A DNA stretch of 59,546 bases from Desulfovibrio sp. Lineage in GTDB: Bacteria > Desulfobacterota > Desulfovibrionia > Desulfovibrionales > Desulfovibrionaceae. The notes beneath the pieces are model-generated. The model worked only from the letters and a program-made list of their open reading frames with translations, did no database searches and was not told the origin of the DNA. Positions 7,377 through 16,668 of this stretch are shown here, one piece after another. A program made the position numbers and the translations under genes. Position 1 is the first letter of the stretch. Each line of letters starts with the position of its first letter. Where the stretch lies: positions 1 through 59,546 of the forward strand of contig JAFSVD010000016.1 of assembly GCA_017450275.1 (NCBI GenBank). Direction: 5' to 3'.

Positions 7377-7946
7377 ATGCGAATTATTGCCGGTTTCCTC
7401 AAACACCGTCTCATCCAAAGCCCGCCTGGCCGCGTGTGCCGCCCGGCCATGGGGCGGACGCGAGAGGCGTTGTTTTCCATGCTCGAGGCCAGGGGCGTTG
7501 TGTGGGAGCAAACCCCTGTCCTGGATGTTTTTGCTGGCTCAGGATCTCTTGCTTTTGAAGCCATAAGCCGTGGGGCTGTGCATGCAACCTTGCTCGAAAA
7601 CGACAGCCAGGTTGTGGCAACAATCAGAGACAATGCCAAGACCTTGGATGTCGTTGATCGGATCACCATTGTGCAGGGGGATGCGATCAGGCTTCTTCGA
7701 AAAGGCTCTCCCACATCCTATCCCTTGGTTTTTTTGGATCCGCCCTATCGCAAATCCTATACAGAAGCCTCTCTCAGGCTTTTGGCCAACGGTTGGCTTA
7801 CCGTTGGTGCCATGGTTGTTTGCGAGGTCGAGCGTTCGCTTGCGCTGCCAATTCCTCCCTCCTATACGCTTGATTGTGAACGCCGTTTTGGGCAGACCAT
7901 GGTTTATATCGTTCGGTATGCGAAAGAGCCCATGTCAGAGGGCTAG
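7377..7946 (+). CDS. rsmD: 16S rRNA (guanine-966 N2) methyltransferase
   Basis: The 189-residue protein shows the RsmD layout. It has an N-terminal MRIIAGFLKHRLIQSPPG basic strand, the AdoMet-binding VLDVFAGSGSLAFEA near residue 48, and the catalytic LDPPY near residue 114. It methylates a guanine of 16S rRNA in the small ribosomal subunit. It starts four bases after the nuclease gene and belongs to the same transcript. coaD follows after about 70 bases, a common rsmD-coaD pairing in bacteria. Confidence 0.93.
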   Translation: MRIIAGFLKHRLIQSPPGRVCRPAMGRTREALFSMLEARGVVWEQTPVLDVFAGSGSLAFEAISRGAVHATLLENDSQVVATIRDNAKTLDVVDRITIVQGDAIRLLRKGSPTSYPLVFLDPPYRKSYTEASLRLLANGWLTVGAMVVCEVERSLALPIPPSYTLDCERRFGQTMVYIVRYAKEPMSEG

Positions 7947-8019
7947 CTTGTACCGCCTCTTTTTGCTATACTTTTGAGAAAGTCTTGATGTATTCGAGAA
8001 TATTTTTTGAGAGAGGTTT

Positions 8020-8565
8020 GTGTGCGTGGACGGAATGCAGGCAAAGAAACGAGTCCTCTATCCCGGAACTTTTGATCCCATTACCAACGGCCATATCAGT
8101 TTGATCCAACGCGGCCTCGATGTCTTTGATCAGGTGCTTGTGGCTGTTGCCAAGGACACGCCAAAGACAACGCTCTTCACCTTGGAAGAGCGTGTGGCCT
8201 TTATTCGCTCCTCCTTCCCCAACGAAGAGCGGGTGCTTGTGGAACCCTATTCCGGATTGACGGTTGCCTTTGCGCTCAAGCGTGGAGCCTGTGCCTTACT
8301 ACGGGGGCTTCGGGCAGTGAGTGATTTCGAATACGAAATGCAGCTTGCGCTTATGAATCGGCGTCTTGAGCGAAAATTGCAAACGATTTTTTTGATGACC
8401 GACTATCGTTGGCTCTATATCAGCTCAACCGTTATTAAGACAGCGGCTGCCCAGGGAGCTTCTGTCAAGGGGCTTGTGCCAGAGATTGTGCGCAAAGCCC
8501 TGGCTGAAAAATTCCCAACAGTACCAGTAGATTGTGATCAACTCGTCCATGCCGGTCGCTGCTAG
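8020..8565 (+). CDS. coaD: Phosphopantetheine adenylyltransferase
   Basis: The product makes dephospho-CoA from 4'-phosphopantetheine and ATP, the fourth step of CoA synthesis. The nucleotidyltransferase motif GTFDPITNGH sits near residue 16, and the later YISSTVIK signature is present. The total of about 176-181 residues is slightly long for the family. The start is uncertain: GTG codons at 8020 and 8026 and an ATG at 8035 are in frame, with GAGAGG a few bases before the first. The 3' end overlaps miaA by about 15-30 bases, so translation of the two is linked. Confidence 0.93.
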   Translation: MCVDGMQAKKRVLYPGTFDPITNGHISLIQRGLDVFDQVLVAVAKDTPKTTLFTLEERVAFIRSSFPNEERVLVEPYSGLTVAFALKRGACALLRGLRAVSDFEYEMQLALMNRRLERKLQTIFLMTDYRWLYISSTVIKTAAAQGASVKGLVPEIVRKALAEKFPTVPVDCDQLVHAGRC

Positions 8566-9508
8566 CACCCCCTTTCCTGTTCTTTGTCTGGCAGGCGCAA
8601 CAGCCTCAGGCAAGACATCCTTGGCGCTCGCCATGGCCAAGGCGCTTGGCGGGGCTATCATCAACGCGGATTCCAGACAGATCTACGCGGATTTTCCCCT
8701 GATCTGCGCCCAGCCAACGCCCGAAGAACAGGCGCAGGCTCCGCATTATTTATACGGCATCTTGCCAAGCACAGCCAAAATCAGTGCGGGGGAATGGTGT
8801 CATTTGGCACACGACGCCATTGTTTCGGCGCGCAAGCAGCACTTGGTTCCCATTCTCGTTGGCGGGACAGGCATGTATTTTCAGGCGCTTTTGCACGGTA
8901 TTGTCCCCATTCCCCCCATCGATCCAGCTCTCCGTGCCACTTTGGAAGCGCGTATGGATGCCGAAGGGCCTCTTGCTCTCTATGGCGAGCTTGAAGCGTG
9001 TGATCCTTCGTACGCCAAAAGCATTCATCAAAACGATCGTCAGCGTATTGTGCGAGCGTTGGAAGTGTTTCACCAGACAGGGCATCCCTTTTCCTGGTGG
9101 CACCATCAAAAAAGCCTGCAACAGCCTTTTTGCCAAGGCCCTCTCTATGTGATTGCAGCCAGTCTTGACTGGCTGGAACCGAGGATTCGTGCTCGTATCG
9201 ATAGCATGATGGAATCGGGTGCGCTCAAGGAGGCCAAGGAGGCCTTTGCGCGTTGCCCCAATACCGAGGCGCCAGCATGGTCTGGGATTGGGTGTTGGGA
9301 GCTTTTGGCCTATTTGCGTGGCCGCGTTAGTCTCGATGAAGCCCTTGCGCTTTGGTGCAAACATACGCGAGCCTATGCCAAGCGACAAAACACGTGGTTT
9401 CGGGGACGCAAGGAAGCGATTTTTTTTCAACCCAAGCAAGAGGCAGACCTTCTCGCTCACGCTGTCCAGGATTGGGATCGATTGCAAAAAGGCGTTTTTC
9501 AAGGATGA
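8534..9508 (+). CDS. miaA: tRNA dimethylallyltransferase
   Basis: The protein of about 320 residues adds a dimethylallyl group to A37 of tRNAs that read UNN codons. The P-loop GATASGKTS is near residue 21, and the substrate motif NADSRQIY follows near residue 44. GGTGMYFQALL and the C-terminal KRQNTWFRG are also family signatures. In-frame starts are GTG at 8534 and ATG at 8549; both overlap coaD. It ends seven bases before the LOG-family gene, consistent with one long operon. Confidence 0.94.
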   Translation: MINSSMPVAASTPFPVLCLAGATASGKTSLALAMAKALGGAIINADSRQIYADFPLICAQPTPEEQAQAPHYLYGILPSTAKISAGEWCHLAHDAIVSARKQHLVPILVGGTGMYFQALLHGIVPIPPIDPALRATLEARMDAEGPLALYGELEACDPSYAKSIHQNDRQRIVRALEVFHQTGHPFSWWHHQKSLQQPFCQGPLYVIAASLDWLEPRIRARIDSMMESGALKEAKEAFARCPNTEAPAWSGIGCWELLAYLRGRVSLDEALALWCKHTRAYAKRQNTWFRGRKEAIFFQPKQEADLLAHAVQDWDRLQKGVFQG

Positions 9509-9515
9509 GAGATCC

Positions 9516-10181
9516 ATGCCAGAGAAGCAGCAAAATATCATTGATGATTTGACGACCACAACAGAATCGTGGCGATCGTTTCGCATTATGGGGGAGATGG
9601 TTCAGGCCTTTGACACCTTAAATGATCTTCGCCGCAGTTGCGTGTCGATTTTTGGTTCAGCACGAGTCACTCCTGATTCCAAAGCCTATACGGATGCAAT
9701 GCATACGGCTCGCCTTTTGGGGGAAGAGGGCTATGGTATCATAACCGGGGGAGGACCTGGCATCATGGAAGCCGCCAACAAAGGCGCTGTGGATGCCGAT
9801 ACCGAATCCGTTGGTTTGCATATCCTTTTGCCCTTTGAGCAGGGCTGCAATCCCTATGTGCGCATCCGTTGCAATTTTCGCTATTTCTTTTTGCGGAAAT
9901 TCATGTTTGTCAAATACTCCATAGCCTATGTGGTGATGCCAGGCGGTATGGGAACGCTCGATGAATTGTTCGAGGCCTTTGTTTTGGCACAGACCGCAAG
10001 GATACGCCCTTTCCCCATTGTCCTTTTTGATTCCACCTATTGGGCAGGCCTTGTCGATTGGCTGAAAACATCCGTGGTTCAGGGCGGCTATGTCAAAGCC
10101 CAAGAAATCGATCGTCTGCTCATCATCTGCGACACACCGGAAGAAGTGCGTGAGGAAATTCGAAAACGCGTTATCATCTGA
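9516..10181 (+). CDS. LOG-family nucleotide-processing protein
   Basis: The 221-residue protein carries the family hallmarks GGGPGIMEAANKGA near residue 82 and PGGMGTLDELFEAF near residue 145. These are the nucleotide-binding and catalytic loops of the Rossmann-like LOG fold (often mislabelled lysine decarboxylase). Members split nucleoside 5'-monophosphates to base and ribose 5-phosphate, some acting on cytokinin nucleotides. This is notable beside miaA, which produces isopentenylated adenosine in tRNA, but any link is inference. The start at 9516 has AAGGATGAGAG upstream; a longer in-frame reading runs through miaA and is not used. Confidence 0.85.
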   Translation: MPEKQQNIIDDLTTTTESWRSFRIMGEMVQAFDTLNDLRRSCVSIFGSARVTPDSKAYTDAMHTARLLGEEGYGIITGGGPGIMEAANKGAVDADTESVGLHILLPFEQGCNPYVRIRCNFRYFFLRKFMFVKYSIAYVVMPGGMGTLDELFEAFVLAQTARIRPFPIVLFDSTYWAGLVDWLKTSVVQGGYVKAQEIDRLLIICDTPEEVREEIRKRVII

Positions 10182-10251
10182 ACGCTTTACCCCCTATGTT
10201 CGAGACTCCATCATCCCAAAAGCTCCCACAGGCTGGCAGTGGGAATCGCTG

Positions 10252-10716
10252 ATGGAGAAAGCGCTGCACTTGGCAGAGCAGGCGCAGAAGCAGGGAGAGG
10301 TGCCGGTTGGCGCCCTCATCGTGAGCCCGCAGGGTACAATCCTTGGGGAAGGCTGCAATTGCTGTATTGCCACCCATGACAGTACTGCCCATGCTGAAAT
10401 CGTTGCCATGCGCCAGGCGGAAAAAAAACTCGCAACCTATCGGCTGCCACAGGCTCTGTGCGTGGTTACCCTTGAACCCTGTGCCATGTGCGCGGAAGCC
10501 CTTTTGCAGGCACGCATTGCGGGCATTGTCTTTGGGGCTCAAGACGCTCTCGCTGGCGCCATTGTGTCGCATCCCGCATCGATGGCAGCCAACTTGGGAG
10601 AGGGCATTTGGTATATGGGCGGCGTTTGCGGCGATCGTTGTGCGGCGATACTGACGCAGTTTTTTGCTTCGCTTCGCACCAATCCGTCGTCTGCAAGCAA
10701 ACCTTCCAGAACGTGA
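10252..10716 (+). CDS. tadA: tRNA-specific adenosine deaminase
   Basis: The product deaminates A34 to inosine in the tRNA-Arg(ACG) anticodon. The zinc site is complete: HAE near residue 49 with the proton-shuttling Glu, and PCAMC near residue 79. GEVPVGALIV near residue 15 is the usual N-terminal strand. The ATG at 10252 gives 154 residues, the normal size. The open frame extends back into the LOG gene without a clear ribosome site, so a slightly earlier start is possible. The family is essential in most bacteria. Confidence 0.9.
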   Translation: MEKALHLAEQAQKQGEVPVGALIVSPQGTILGEGCNCCIATHDSTAHAEIVAMRQAEKKLATYRLPQALCVVTLEPCAMCAEALLQARIAGIVFGAQDALAGAIVSHPASMAANLGEGIWYMGGVCGDRCAAILTQFFASLRTNPSSASKPSRT

Positions 10717-10815
10717 GGTATACGCTGAGAAACGCTGGCAGAAAAGACAGAGTGTGTTGAGGAGCTTGCGTGGCAGAAGTTTTTGATGGCAGAGGTTGCT
10801 TCTCTCCCCCCCCCA

Positions 10816-10848
10816 TGGATGTGCCATTGATGTGCAAGTGATGTGCAA
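10816..10848. repeat. Three tandem 11-bp units in the tadA downstream gap
   Basis: GGATGTGCCAT, TGATGTGCAAG and TGATGTGCAAG stand head to tail. They lie in a 357-base gap (10717-11073) that otherwise holds a GGTCGACC palindrome near 10871 and a small CCGAC...GTCGG stem near 10928-10943. No RNA gene was recognised there. Confidence 0.6.
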
Positions 10849-11073
10849 GCGAGGTAATCAGGGAGACTTTGGTCGACCGATAGGGAATCAACCTGCGAAA
10901 TGGTACTATCTCTTTTTCATAAATACGACCGACACGATAGTCGGGAATTGAAGTCCCCAGAGCATTATATCAAACGAAAGTAGTTACGGCAAAATCTCAA
11001 TTTTTGAGAAGAACGGGAAAGGAAACGGAAAGATGTATACTTGTTTGTACGTTTTCCATAACGGGAGGACATT

Positions 11074-11310
11074 ATGATAGACTCTGGATTATCAGTCGAT
11101 ACCGTCAAGGGATCGAATTTGCTTTTGCAGGATTTTGGCGAGAAGCTTGTGAGCGGAAAGGAACTCCTTTCCCCGCAAAAGCTCATGGCTGTTACGCAAA
11201 CATCGATGGATCAGGCCGGCAGATACGGCCCAACTCCTGAAACATTTCAAGTGAAGCCCTACGATTTGCCCGCCGATACCAAGGGTATTTTGGTGAATTA
11301 CGCCTTGTAA
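11074..11310 (+). CDS. Uncharacterised 78-residue protein
   Basis: The start has a near-ideal ribosome site (CGGGAGGACATT). The protein is soluble, with no cysteine, signal or membrane span. Its first half is helix-prone (LLLQDFGEKLVSGKELLSPQ) and the second is proline-rich (PTPETFQVKPYDLPADTKG). I do not recognise the family. It lies 17 bases before the next gene on the same strand, so the two are probably cotranscribed and end at the terminator at 11630. Confidence 0.65.
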   Translation: MIDSGLSVDTVKGSNLLLQDFGEKLVSGKELLSPQKLMAVTQTSMDQAGRYGPTPETFQVKPYDLPADTKGILVNYAL

Positions 11311-11327
11311 GAGGCTGGAGAGTGCGT

Positions 11328-11618
11328 GTGAACGAAAAGGTAGAAGATTTAACGGTGGAGTACGAGGAAGAAGGCCAGATTCTTGTCAAAGAACTTGATA
11401 AATGCATTTTGTCAAAAGGAGCCTGGGCAACTGTTCTTTTTCGCTACTCCGAATGGCATCACGGAACACAAGAGTATGGGCCGGATAAGTATGTGATCCG
11501 CAGATACCAGAAAAACGGCGGAGAATACAAACTCAAATCAAAGTTTGTCATCTCAAGCTGCGATCAAGCTCGAAAGATTATTGACGCGCTTGAAGCTTGG
11601 CTTCCTAAAGAGTCATAA
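11328..11618 (+). CDS. Conserved hypothetical protein, about 96 residues
   Basis: The protein is acidic at the start (EKVEDLTVEYEEEGQILVKELD) and then mixed, with KGAWATVLFRYSEW, YVIRRYQKNGGEYKLKSKF and a C-terminal helix (DQARKIIDALEAWL). It looks like a small compact beta-rich domain of a type I believe is conserved in Desulfovibrio relatives, with no assigned function. GTG at 11328 is preferred since GGAG lies seven bases upstream; GTG at 11322 is the alternative. Confidence 0.7.
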   Translation: MNEKVEDLTVEYEEEGQILVKELDKCILSKGAWATVLFRYSEWHHGTQEYGPDKYVIRRYQKNGGEYKLKSKFVISSCDQARKIIDALEAWLPKES

Positions 11619-11625
11619 AAAATAG

Positions 11626-11666
11626 TTATAAAAAAGGGTAAGGTTTTCTGCCTTACCCTTTTTTAT
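11626..11666. terminator. Strong bidirectional terminator
   Basis: GGGTAAGG and CCTTACCC form a perfect stem around a TTTTCTG loop, flanked by six or more A and T residues. It ends the plus-strand gene pair and also faces the minus-strand nuclease array. Confidence 0.9.
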
Positions 11667-11738
11667 GGTAAAATAATGATCTGACTACAGCAAGAAAAGC
11701 CTGGTCAAGAGTCAAACGATTATCAATTACTTTTTGGC

Positions 11739-14195
11739 TCATAGAGTTATTGATTGAATAGAACAGGTGTGTTTTTTGCTTTTTGTGTCGTAATTTATTC
11801 CAACAAGGATAACTGATCCAGATTGGTCGAGTAATGACGCTGGATAATTTTTTTCTAAAATTTGTGTAATTGCTGAATTGGCGCTTTTATTCCACTTCAG
11901 TTCAATACAAAGTATGGGATATCGATTTTTTTCTCTTGGGAGAAAGACACAATCGGCAAAACCTTTACCCGTAGGAAATTCTCTGACAATGGTATACATC
12001 TCACGAGCTGCATAGAAGGCAAGGGAGATGGTGTAGGCCAGAGCGTTTTCGTCGTTGTAGGTGAGGATACTTGTTTCAAGATGCACTGCCTCGATACCCT
12101 TGGCCACTGCCTCGTGATCTTTTGCCAATACAGCTTTGAGAAGATTTTCAGACTGTTTGATGGCTTGGACAACTTTTGGCCAGCCTTTGTTTTGGATGGC
12201 GCTGACGAATTCATAGGATATTTCTTTATTCGGTATATGGATTGTCTGATTTGAGGTATTATAAGAAAGATAGCCAAGATGGACAAGCAGGGTGAGCACA
12301 TCATCCTGACTAGTAAAAGTACGCATATCGTTTGTAAAAGTTTTTGTATTTATTTTTTCGTAATCGTTTGATAGAAGTTTGATTATAGTTTCTTTTAGTC
12401 CGTAATAATCCATTGTAATATATATCTGAAGTGCTTCATAGGTTTCAGTATTATTCCAGTATGTATCAAAAACACCTCTTATGATATATTCGATAACAGA
12501 CTTTGGGTTATATATTGAAAAATGAGTATCGATAGTATATCCATCATACCATACTTTACATTGATTGAAATCTCTATAAAAAGATTTACATAGTTTCTTA
12601 ACCTCATTCTCTGTAAAACCAACAAATTCTGTGAAAGGCTTTGCGTTCAACATGGAAAATTCGTTAAACATATTGAGCGCAGAATGCGTTCCATACTTTT
12701 TTATGGGTAAAATACCTGTCATGTAGACTAGAGCAATATGTTCTTGATCTTTAAAGAAGTATCGCAAAAAATCGAAGTATTTCTCTTGCCATTCTTTGTT
12801 TTCACGGAATTCTCTAAAGATACAATCCCATTCATCTATAGTAATAACAAACTTTATTCCTGTTTTCAGTGAAATATTTTTCATGAATTCATTTATATCT
12901 AAAGATGAATATTCAAAATCGTATTGTATTATTAAGTCATTATAGATTGCTGATTTTATGGATTCGATGAGCTTATTTATGTCGTGAGTTTGACTAAGAA
13001 ATGTTTGGATATTTATCTTGATAACGATGTATTTATTGGCATGTATAAGGAATGACTTATCTGATTTTATTTTAAACTTGCTAAAAGTTACGCTTGCCCT
13101 TGCTGTCCTGTCATAATAGGAAGAGATCATGTTTACTGTTGTTGTCTTTCCAAATCTACGAGGACGGCTAATACATATATACTTTTGTTTTGTATTAATG
13201 AATCTATTTGTGTAGGTAAGGAGTTCTGTTTTGTCAATATAAAATGGAGAATTTGATATATCAAGAAAAGCAGAGTCACCTGGATTAAGACATGTAAAAA
13301 ATTTACTGCTTAAATTTGAATGAATTGTTGACGTATACTCGGCAAGAGAGCATTGCCTGAGACAAGTCATAAGAGCAAGGGGATTATAGAGATTGTTCTT
13401 TCCATCAAAAGAGTATGTTTGACAAGAGCTTAGTAATTCATTGAAATAAGTATTTGCCGGTATTGAAAGTCGTTTTGCATTATTTTCTATCCATTGGTAA
13501 AAATTATATTCAATCTCTTTCTGAGTAAAGCCAGTGAGATTTGAAAAATCTACTATATTTGAAATGTTATCAATTTTTTGAAATGTTGAAAATACACCTG
13601 TTTTTTCATATGTTTCGCTTCCAGTAATTAATAAAAATCTGAAATTTTTTGTATTCGATTCCAGGACTTCATAGAATGTTTTAACTCTTTTTCGTATTTC
13701 AATGAGATTCTTAATTGAGGTAATACAGGATGAAATCGGCTGCTCATAATTTGCAATAAGAACTACGATATAGCCATAAGAAGAAAAAATATTGTTTATT
13801 AAATCATTCAATGCTTCATCGCATGCTTTGCTTGTGCATTGAATTGAAAAAGAATCAGCAAGTGATGTTATTTTATTGAGTAGAGACTCTTCAAATTTCT
13901 CGGAATTATTTGTGCTGAAATTTGATAAATTAAATGCAATGATTGGAAAGGGATTGTCATGAAATTGACTTGCACATTCTTCTGCAGCAAGTCCTTTAAA
14001 GAGTTCTGTTTTGCCTGAGAACAAAGAGATCAATGTAGAGAGTAAAAGAGTCTTACCAAAACCGAATGGACGGGAAAGAAAAAAGGGAGACCAATTGCTG
14101 GCTAGATCAGCAAGAGCATCGCTTTTGTCTACGTAGAGATAGTTGTTGTTGCGGATAATAGAAAAATCATTTATTGCAATCGGTAGTTTTTTCAT
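11739..14195 (-). CDS. Double AAA-ATPase-like / PD-(D/E)XK nuclease protein, copy 1
   Basis: The 818-residue protein has two related AAA-ATPase-like modules followed by a nuclease-type domain. Module 1 (residues about 1-300) has the loop FGFGKT, but its Walker B position reads LIANYEQP, lacking the usual DE. Module 2 (about 305-600) has SRPRRFGKT and an intact ITIDEWDCIFRE. The C-terminal domain has GKGFADCVFLP...CIELKW, matching the D...ExK core of PD-(D/E)XK nucleases. Ordinary relatives (AAA-ATPase-like plus DUF1703) have one module and about 520-580 residues, so the extra module is unusual. The start has no ribosome site and overlaps copy 2 by 29 bases. The biological role of the family is not established. 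Confidence 0.8.
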   Translation of the reverse strand: MKKLPIAINDFSIIRNNNYLYVDKSDALADLASNWSPFFLSRPFGFGKTLLLSTLISLFSGKTELFKGLAAEECASQFHDNPFPIIAFNLSNFSTNNSEKFEESLLNKITSLADSFSIQCTSKACDEALNDLINNIFSSYGYIVVLIANYEQPISSCITSIKNLIEIRKRVKTFYEVLESNTKNFRFLLITGSETYEKTGVFSTFQKIDNISNIVDFSNLTGFTQKEIEYNFYQWIENNAKRLSIPANTYFNELLSSCQTYSFDGKNNLYNPLALMTCLRQCSLAEYTSTIHSNLSSKFFTCLNPGDSAFLDISNSPFYIDKTELLTYTNRFINTKQKYICISRPRRFGKTTTVNMISSYYDRTARASVTFSKFKIKSDKSFLIHANKYIVIKINIQTFLSQTHDINKLIESIKSAIYNDLIIQYDFEYSSLDINEFMKNISLKTGIKFVITIDEWDCIFREFRENKEWQEKYFDFLRYFFKDQEHIALVYMTGILPIKKYGTHSALNMFNEFSMLNAKPFTEFVGFTENEVKKLCKSFYRDFNQCKVWYDGYTIDTHFSIYNPKSVIEYIIRGVFDTYWNNTETYEALQIYITMDYYGLKETIIKLLSNDYEKINTKTFTNDMRTFTSQDDVLTLLVHLGYLSYNTSNQTIHIPNKEISYEFVSAIQNKGWPKVVQAIKQSENLLKAVLAKDHEAVAKGIEAVHLETSILTYNDENALAYTISLAFYAAREMYTIVREFPTGKGFADCVFLPREKNRYPILCIELKWNKSANSAITQILEKNYPASLLDQSGSVILVGINYDTKSKKHTCSIQSITL

Positions 14196-16653
14196 GATCT
14201 ATTTGTTTTATGCTACATGTGTGTTTTTTAGTTTTTATATTGTAATTTATCCCAACAAGAATGATTGGATCAGATTGATTAAGTAATGATGCCGGGTAAT
14301 TTTTTTCTAAAATTTGTGTAATTGCTGAATTGGCACTTTTATTCCATTTTAGTTCTACGCAAAGGATAGGATAGCGGCCTTTTTCCCTTGGCAGAAAAAC
14401 GCAATCGGCAAAACCTTTGCCAGTAGGAAATTCTCTGACAATGGTATAGAACTCTCGTGCTGCATAGAAGGCAAGAGAGATGGTGTAGGCCAGCGCATTT
14501 TCATCATTGTAGGTGAGAATACTTGTTTCAAGATGTACTGCCTCGATACCCTTGGCTACCGCCTCGTGATCTTTTGCCAATACAGCTTTGAGAAGATTTT
14601 CAGAATTTTTGATAGCTTGGACAACTTTTGGCCAGCCTTTATTTTGGATGGCGCTGACAAATTCATAGGATATCTCTTTATTTGGTATATGGACTGTTTG
14701 ATTTGAGGCATTATAGGAAAGATAACCAAGATGAACAAGCAGGGTGAGTACATCATCCTGACTCGCAAAAGTACGCATATCGTTTGTGAAAGTTCTTGTA
14801 TTTATTTTTTCATAGTCATTTGATAAAAGTTTTATTATTGTTTCTCTTAATCCGTAATAATCCATAGTAATATATACTTGCAATGCTTCATATGTCTCTG
14901 TGTTATTCCAATATGTATCAGAAACACCTCTTATGATATACTCAATGACAGATCGTGGGTTATATATTGAAACGCAAGTATTAACAGTATATCCATCATA
15001 CCATGCTTTACACTGATTAAAATCTCTTTTAAAAGATTTGCACAGTTTTTTTACTTCATCCTCCGTAAAACCAACAAATTCTGTAAAGGGGTGTGCATTC
15101 AACATAGAAAATTCGCTAAACATATTGAGGGCTGAATGCGTCCCATATTTTTTTATTGGTAAAATCCCTGTCATATAAACAAGAGCTATATGCTCTTGAT
15201 CTTTAAAGATATATCGTAAAAAATCGAGATATTGCTCCTGCCATTCTTTGTTTTTGCGAAATTCCCTGAAAATACAATCCCATTCATCGACAACAATAAC
15301 AAACTTTTTCTGTGTTTTATTTGAGATTGCTTTTAAGGATAAGTTTATATCATCACTTATATAGGCTGCGTCAAATTCTTTTATTAGGTCATCATGAATC
15401 GTGCTTGTTATCTTTGCGATAAGAGTATTAATTTCATGTGTTTGGCTTAAAAATATTTGAATATTTATTTTTATGACTATGTATTTATTAGCGTGTGTAC
15501 AAAATGACTGATCGTTTTGTATTTTTAGCCCTTTAAATGCTACTTTTGCATTTCCAGTTAGATCGTAGTAGGAAGCTAGCATATTAGCTGCTATTGTTTT
15601 TCCAAATCTACGTGGTCTGCTGATGCAAATATATTTTTGAACTGTATTTATAAATTCATTTGTATAAATTAGTAACTCTGACTTATCAACGTATATTTTA
15701 GAATTTTTTGCAGCTATAAAATCGCTATCACCAGGGTTGAGGCATGAAAACATTTTTTGTGACGGATATGTATATGAGTTGTAGGAGGAAATATCACCTT
15801 GTATTAAACATTTTATAAGAGCTTGAGGGTTGAATAGAAACCGTCCTTCTGATTCGCTATTGTTCGATTCTATATACATGAGTTGAGACCATAATGTCTC
15901 TTCTGGAATAGATCTACTGCTTGAAATATACTTAATATAATCTGCAAAATAGTATTTTATTTCATCTATTGTAAATCCAATAATATCAGTATAGTATTCA
16001 TCATTTGTGATGTCCATACCATTTCTTAAGCATATAAGGTTGCTTCCTTCGTAAGATTTCTCTGAGCCAGCAATACAAGTAAAGCGTATATATTCATTAT
16101 AGCTCTCTATTGTTTCGTAGAATTCTTTTAGTGTCTTTTGTATAAAAAATAATACATCGTTATTAGTGTATGAATTTAGTATAGGAAGATCATAGTCATC
16201 AATGAGGATGGCAAGATGTCCATACTTTTTATAGATTTCTTCTATAAGATGTGATATTTTATTTTGAAGAGATGTATCTCGAATATCTATTGAATATTCA
16301 TTTGATAGTTTATTGATTATTCTGTCAAACGAATTTTCAAAATTTTTAATAGAACTTGTAGCAATTTGTAAAAATTTGAAGTATAGTACTGGTGTTGGTC
16401 TTGACGCATATTCTTCAATTAAAGAATATGCACTTAATCCTTTAAAAAGCTCTTTTTCTCCCGAAAAAATCGATTTTAACGTTGATAATGTAAGCGATTT
16501 TCCAAAGCCTTTCTGTCTATAAATGATATAATTTTCGCGATTTTCTATCAGATCAAACAATTTCAACGTCTTGTCAACATAAAGATATCTTTGTTGAATA
16601 ATCGTAGAAAACGTTGGGATTCCTAATGGGATTTTAGGTATTGTTATATTCAT
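14167..16653 (-). CDS. Double AAA-ATPase-like / PD-(D/E)XK nuclease protein, copy 2
   Basis: This 828-residue paralogue has the same order of parts as copy 1. Module 1 has GFGKSLTLSTL near residue 48 and LIDDYDLP as Walker B. Module 2 has SRPRRFGKT and VVDEWDCIFRE. The C-terminal FADCVFLP...CVELKW segment is almost identical to copy 1. The last 400 residues are highly similar between copies 1 and 2, while the first 300 are very different. The start at 16653 has only AT-rich sequence before it and no ribosome site. It begins 15 bases after copy 3 ends. Confidence 0.8.
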   Translation of the reverse strand: MNITIPKIPLGIPTFSTIIQQRYLYVDKTLKLFDLIENRENYIIYRQKGFGKSLTLSTLKSIFSGEKELFKGLSAYSLIEEYASRPTPVLYFKFLQIATSSIKNFENSFDRIINKLSNEYSIDIRDTSLQNKISHLIEEIYKKYGHLAILIDDYDLPILNSYTNNDVLFFIQKTLKEFYETIESYNEYIRFTCIAGSEKSYEGSNLICLRNGMDITNDEYYTDIIGFTIDEIKYYFADYIKYISSSRSIPEETLWSQLMYIESNNSESEGRFLFNPQALIKCLIQGDISSYNSYTYPSQKMFSCLNPGDSDFIAAKNSKIYVDKSELLIYTNEFINTVQKYICISRPRRFGKTIAANMLASYYDLTGNAKVAFKGLKIQNDQSFCTHANKYIVIKINIQIFLSQTHEINTLIAKITSTIHDDLIKEFDAAYISDDINLSLKAISNKTQKKFVIVVDEWDCIFREFRKNKEWQEQYLDFLRYIFKDQEHIALVYMTGILPIKKYGTHSALNMFSEFSMLNAHPFTEFVGFTEDEVKKLCKSFKRDFNQCKAWYDGYTVNTCVSIYNPRSVIEYIIRGVSDTYWNNTETYEALQVYITMDYYGLRETIIKLLSNDYEKINTRTFTNDMRTFASQDDVLTLLVHLGYLSYNASNQTVHIPNKEISYEFVSAIQNKGWPKVVQAIKNSENLLKAVLAKDHEAVAKGIEAVHLETSILTYNDENALAYTISLAFYAAREFYTIVREFPTGKGFADCVFLPREKGRYPILCVELKWNKSANSAITQILEKNYPASLLNQSDPIILVGINYNIKTKKHTCSIKQIDHEKTTDCNK

Positions 16654-16668
16654 AATGATGCTATTCTT

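Noticed and set aside
10717-11073. Possible signal recognition particle RNA downstream of tadA
   Set aside because: The conserved GGAAGCAGC-type loop motifs are absent.
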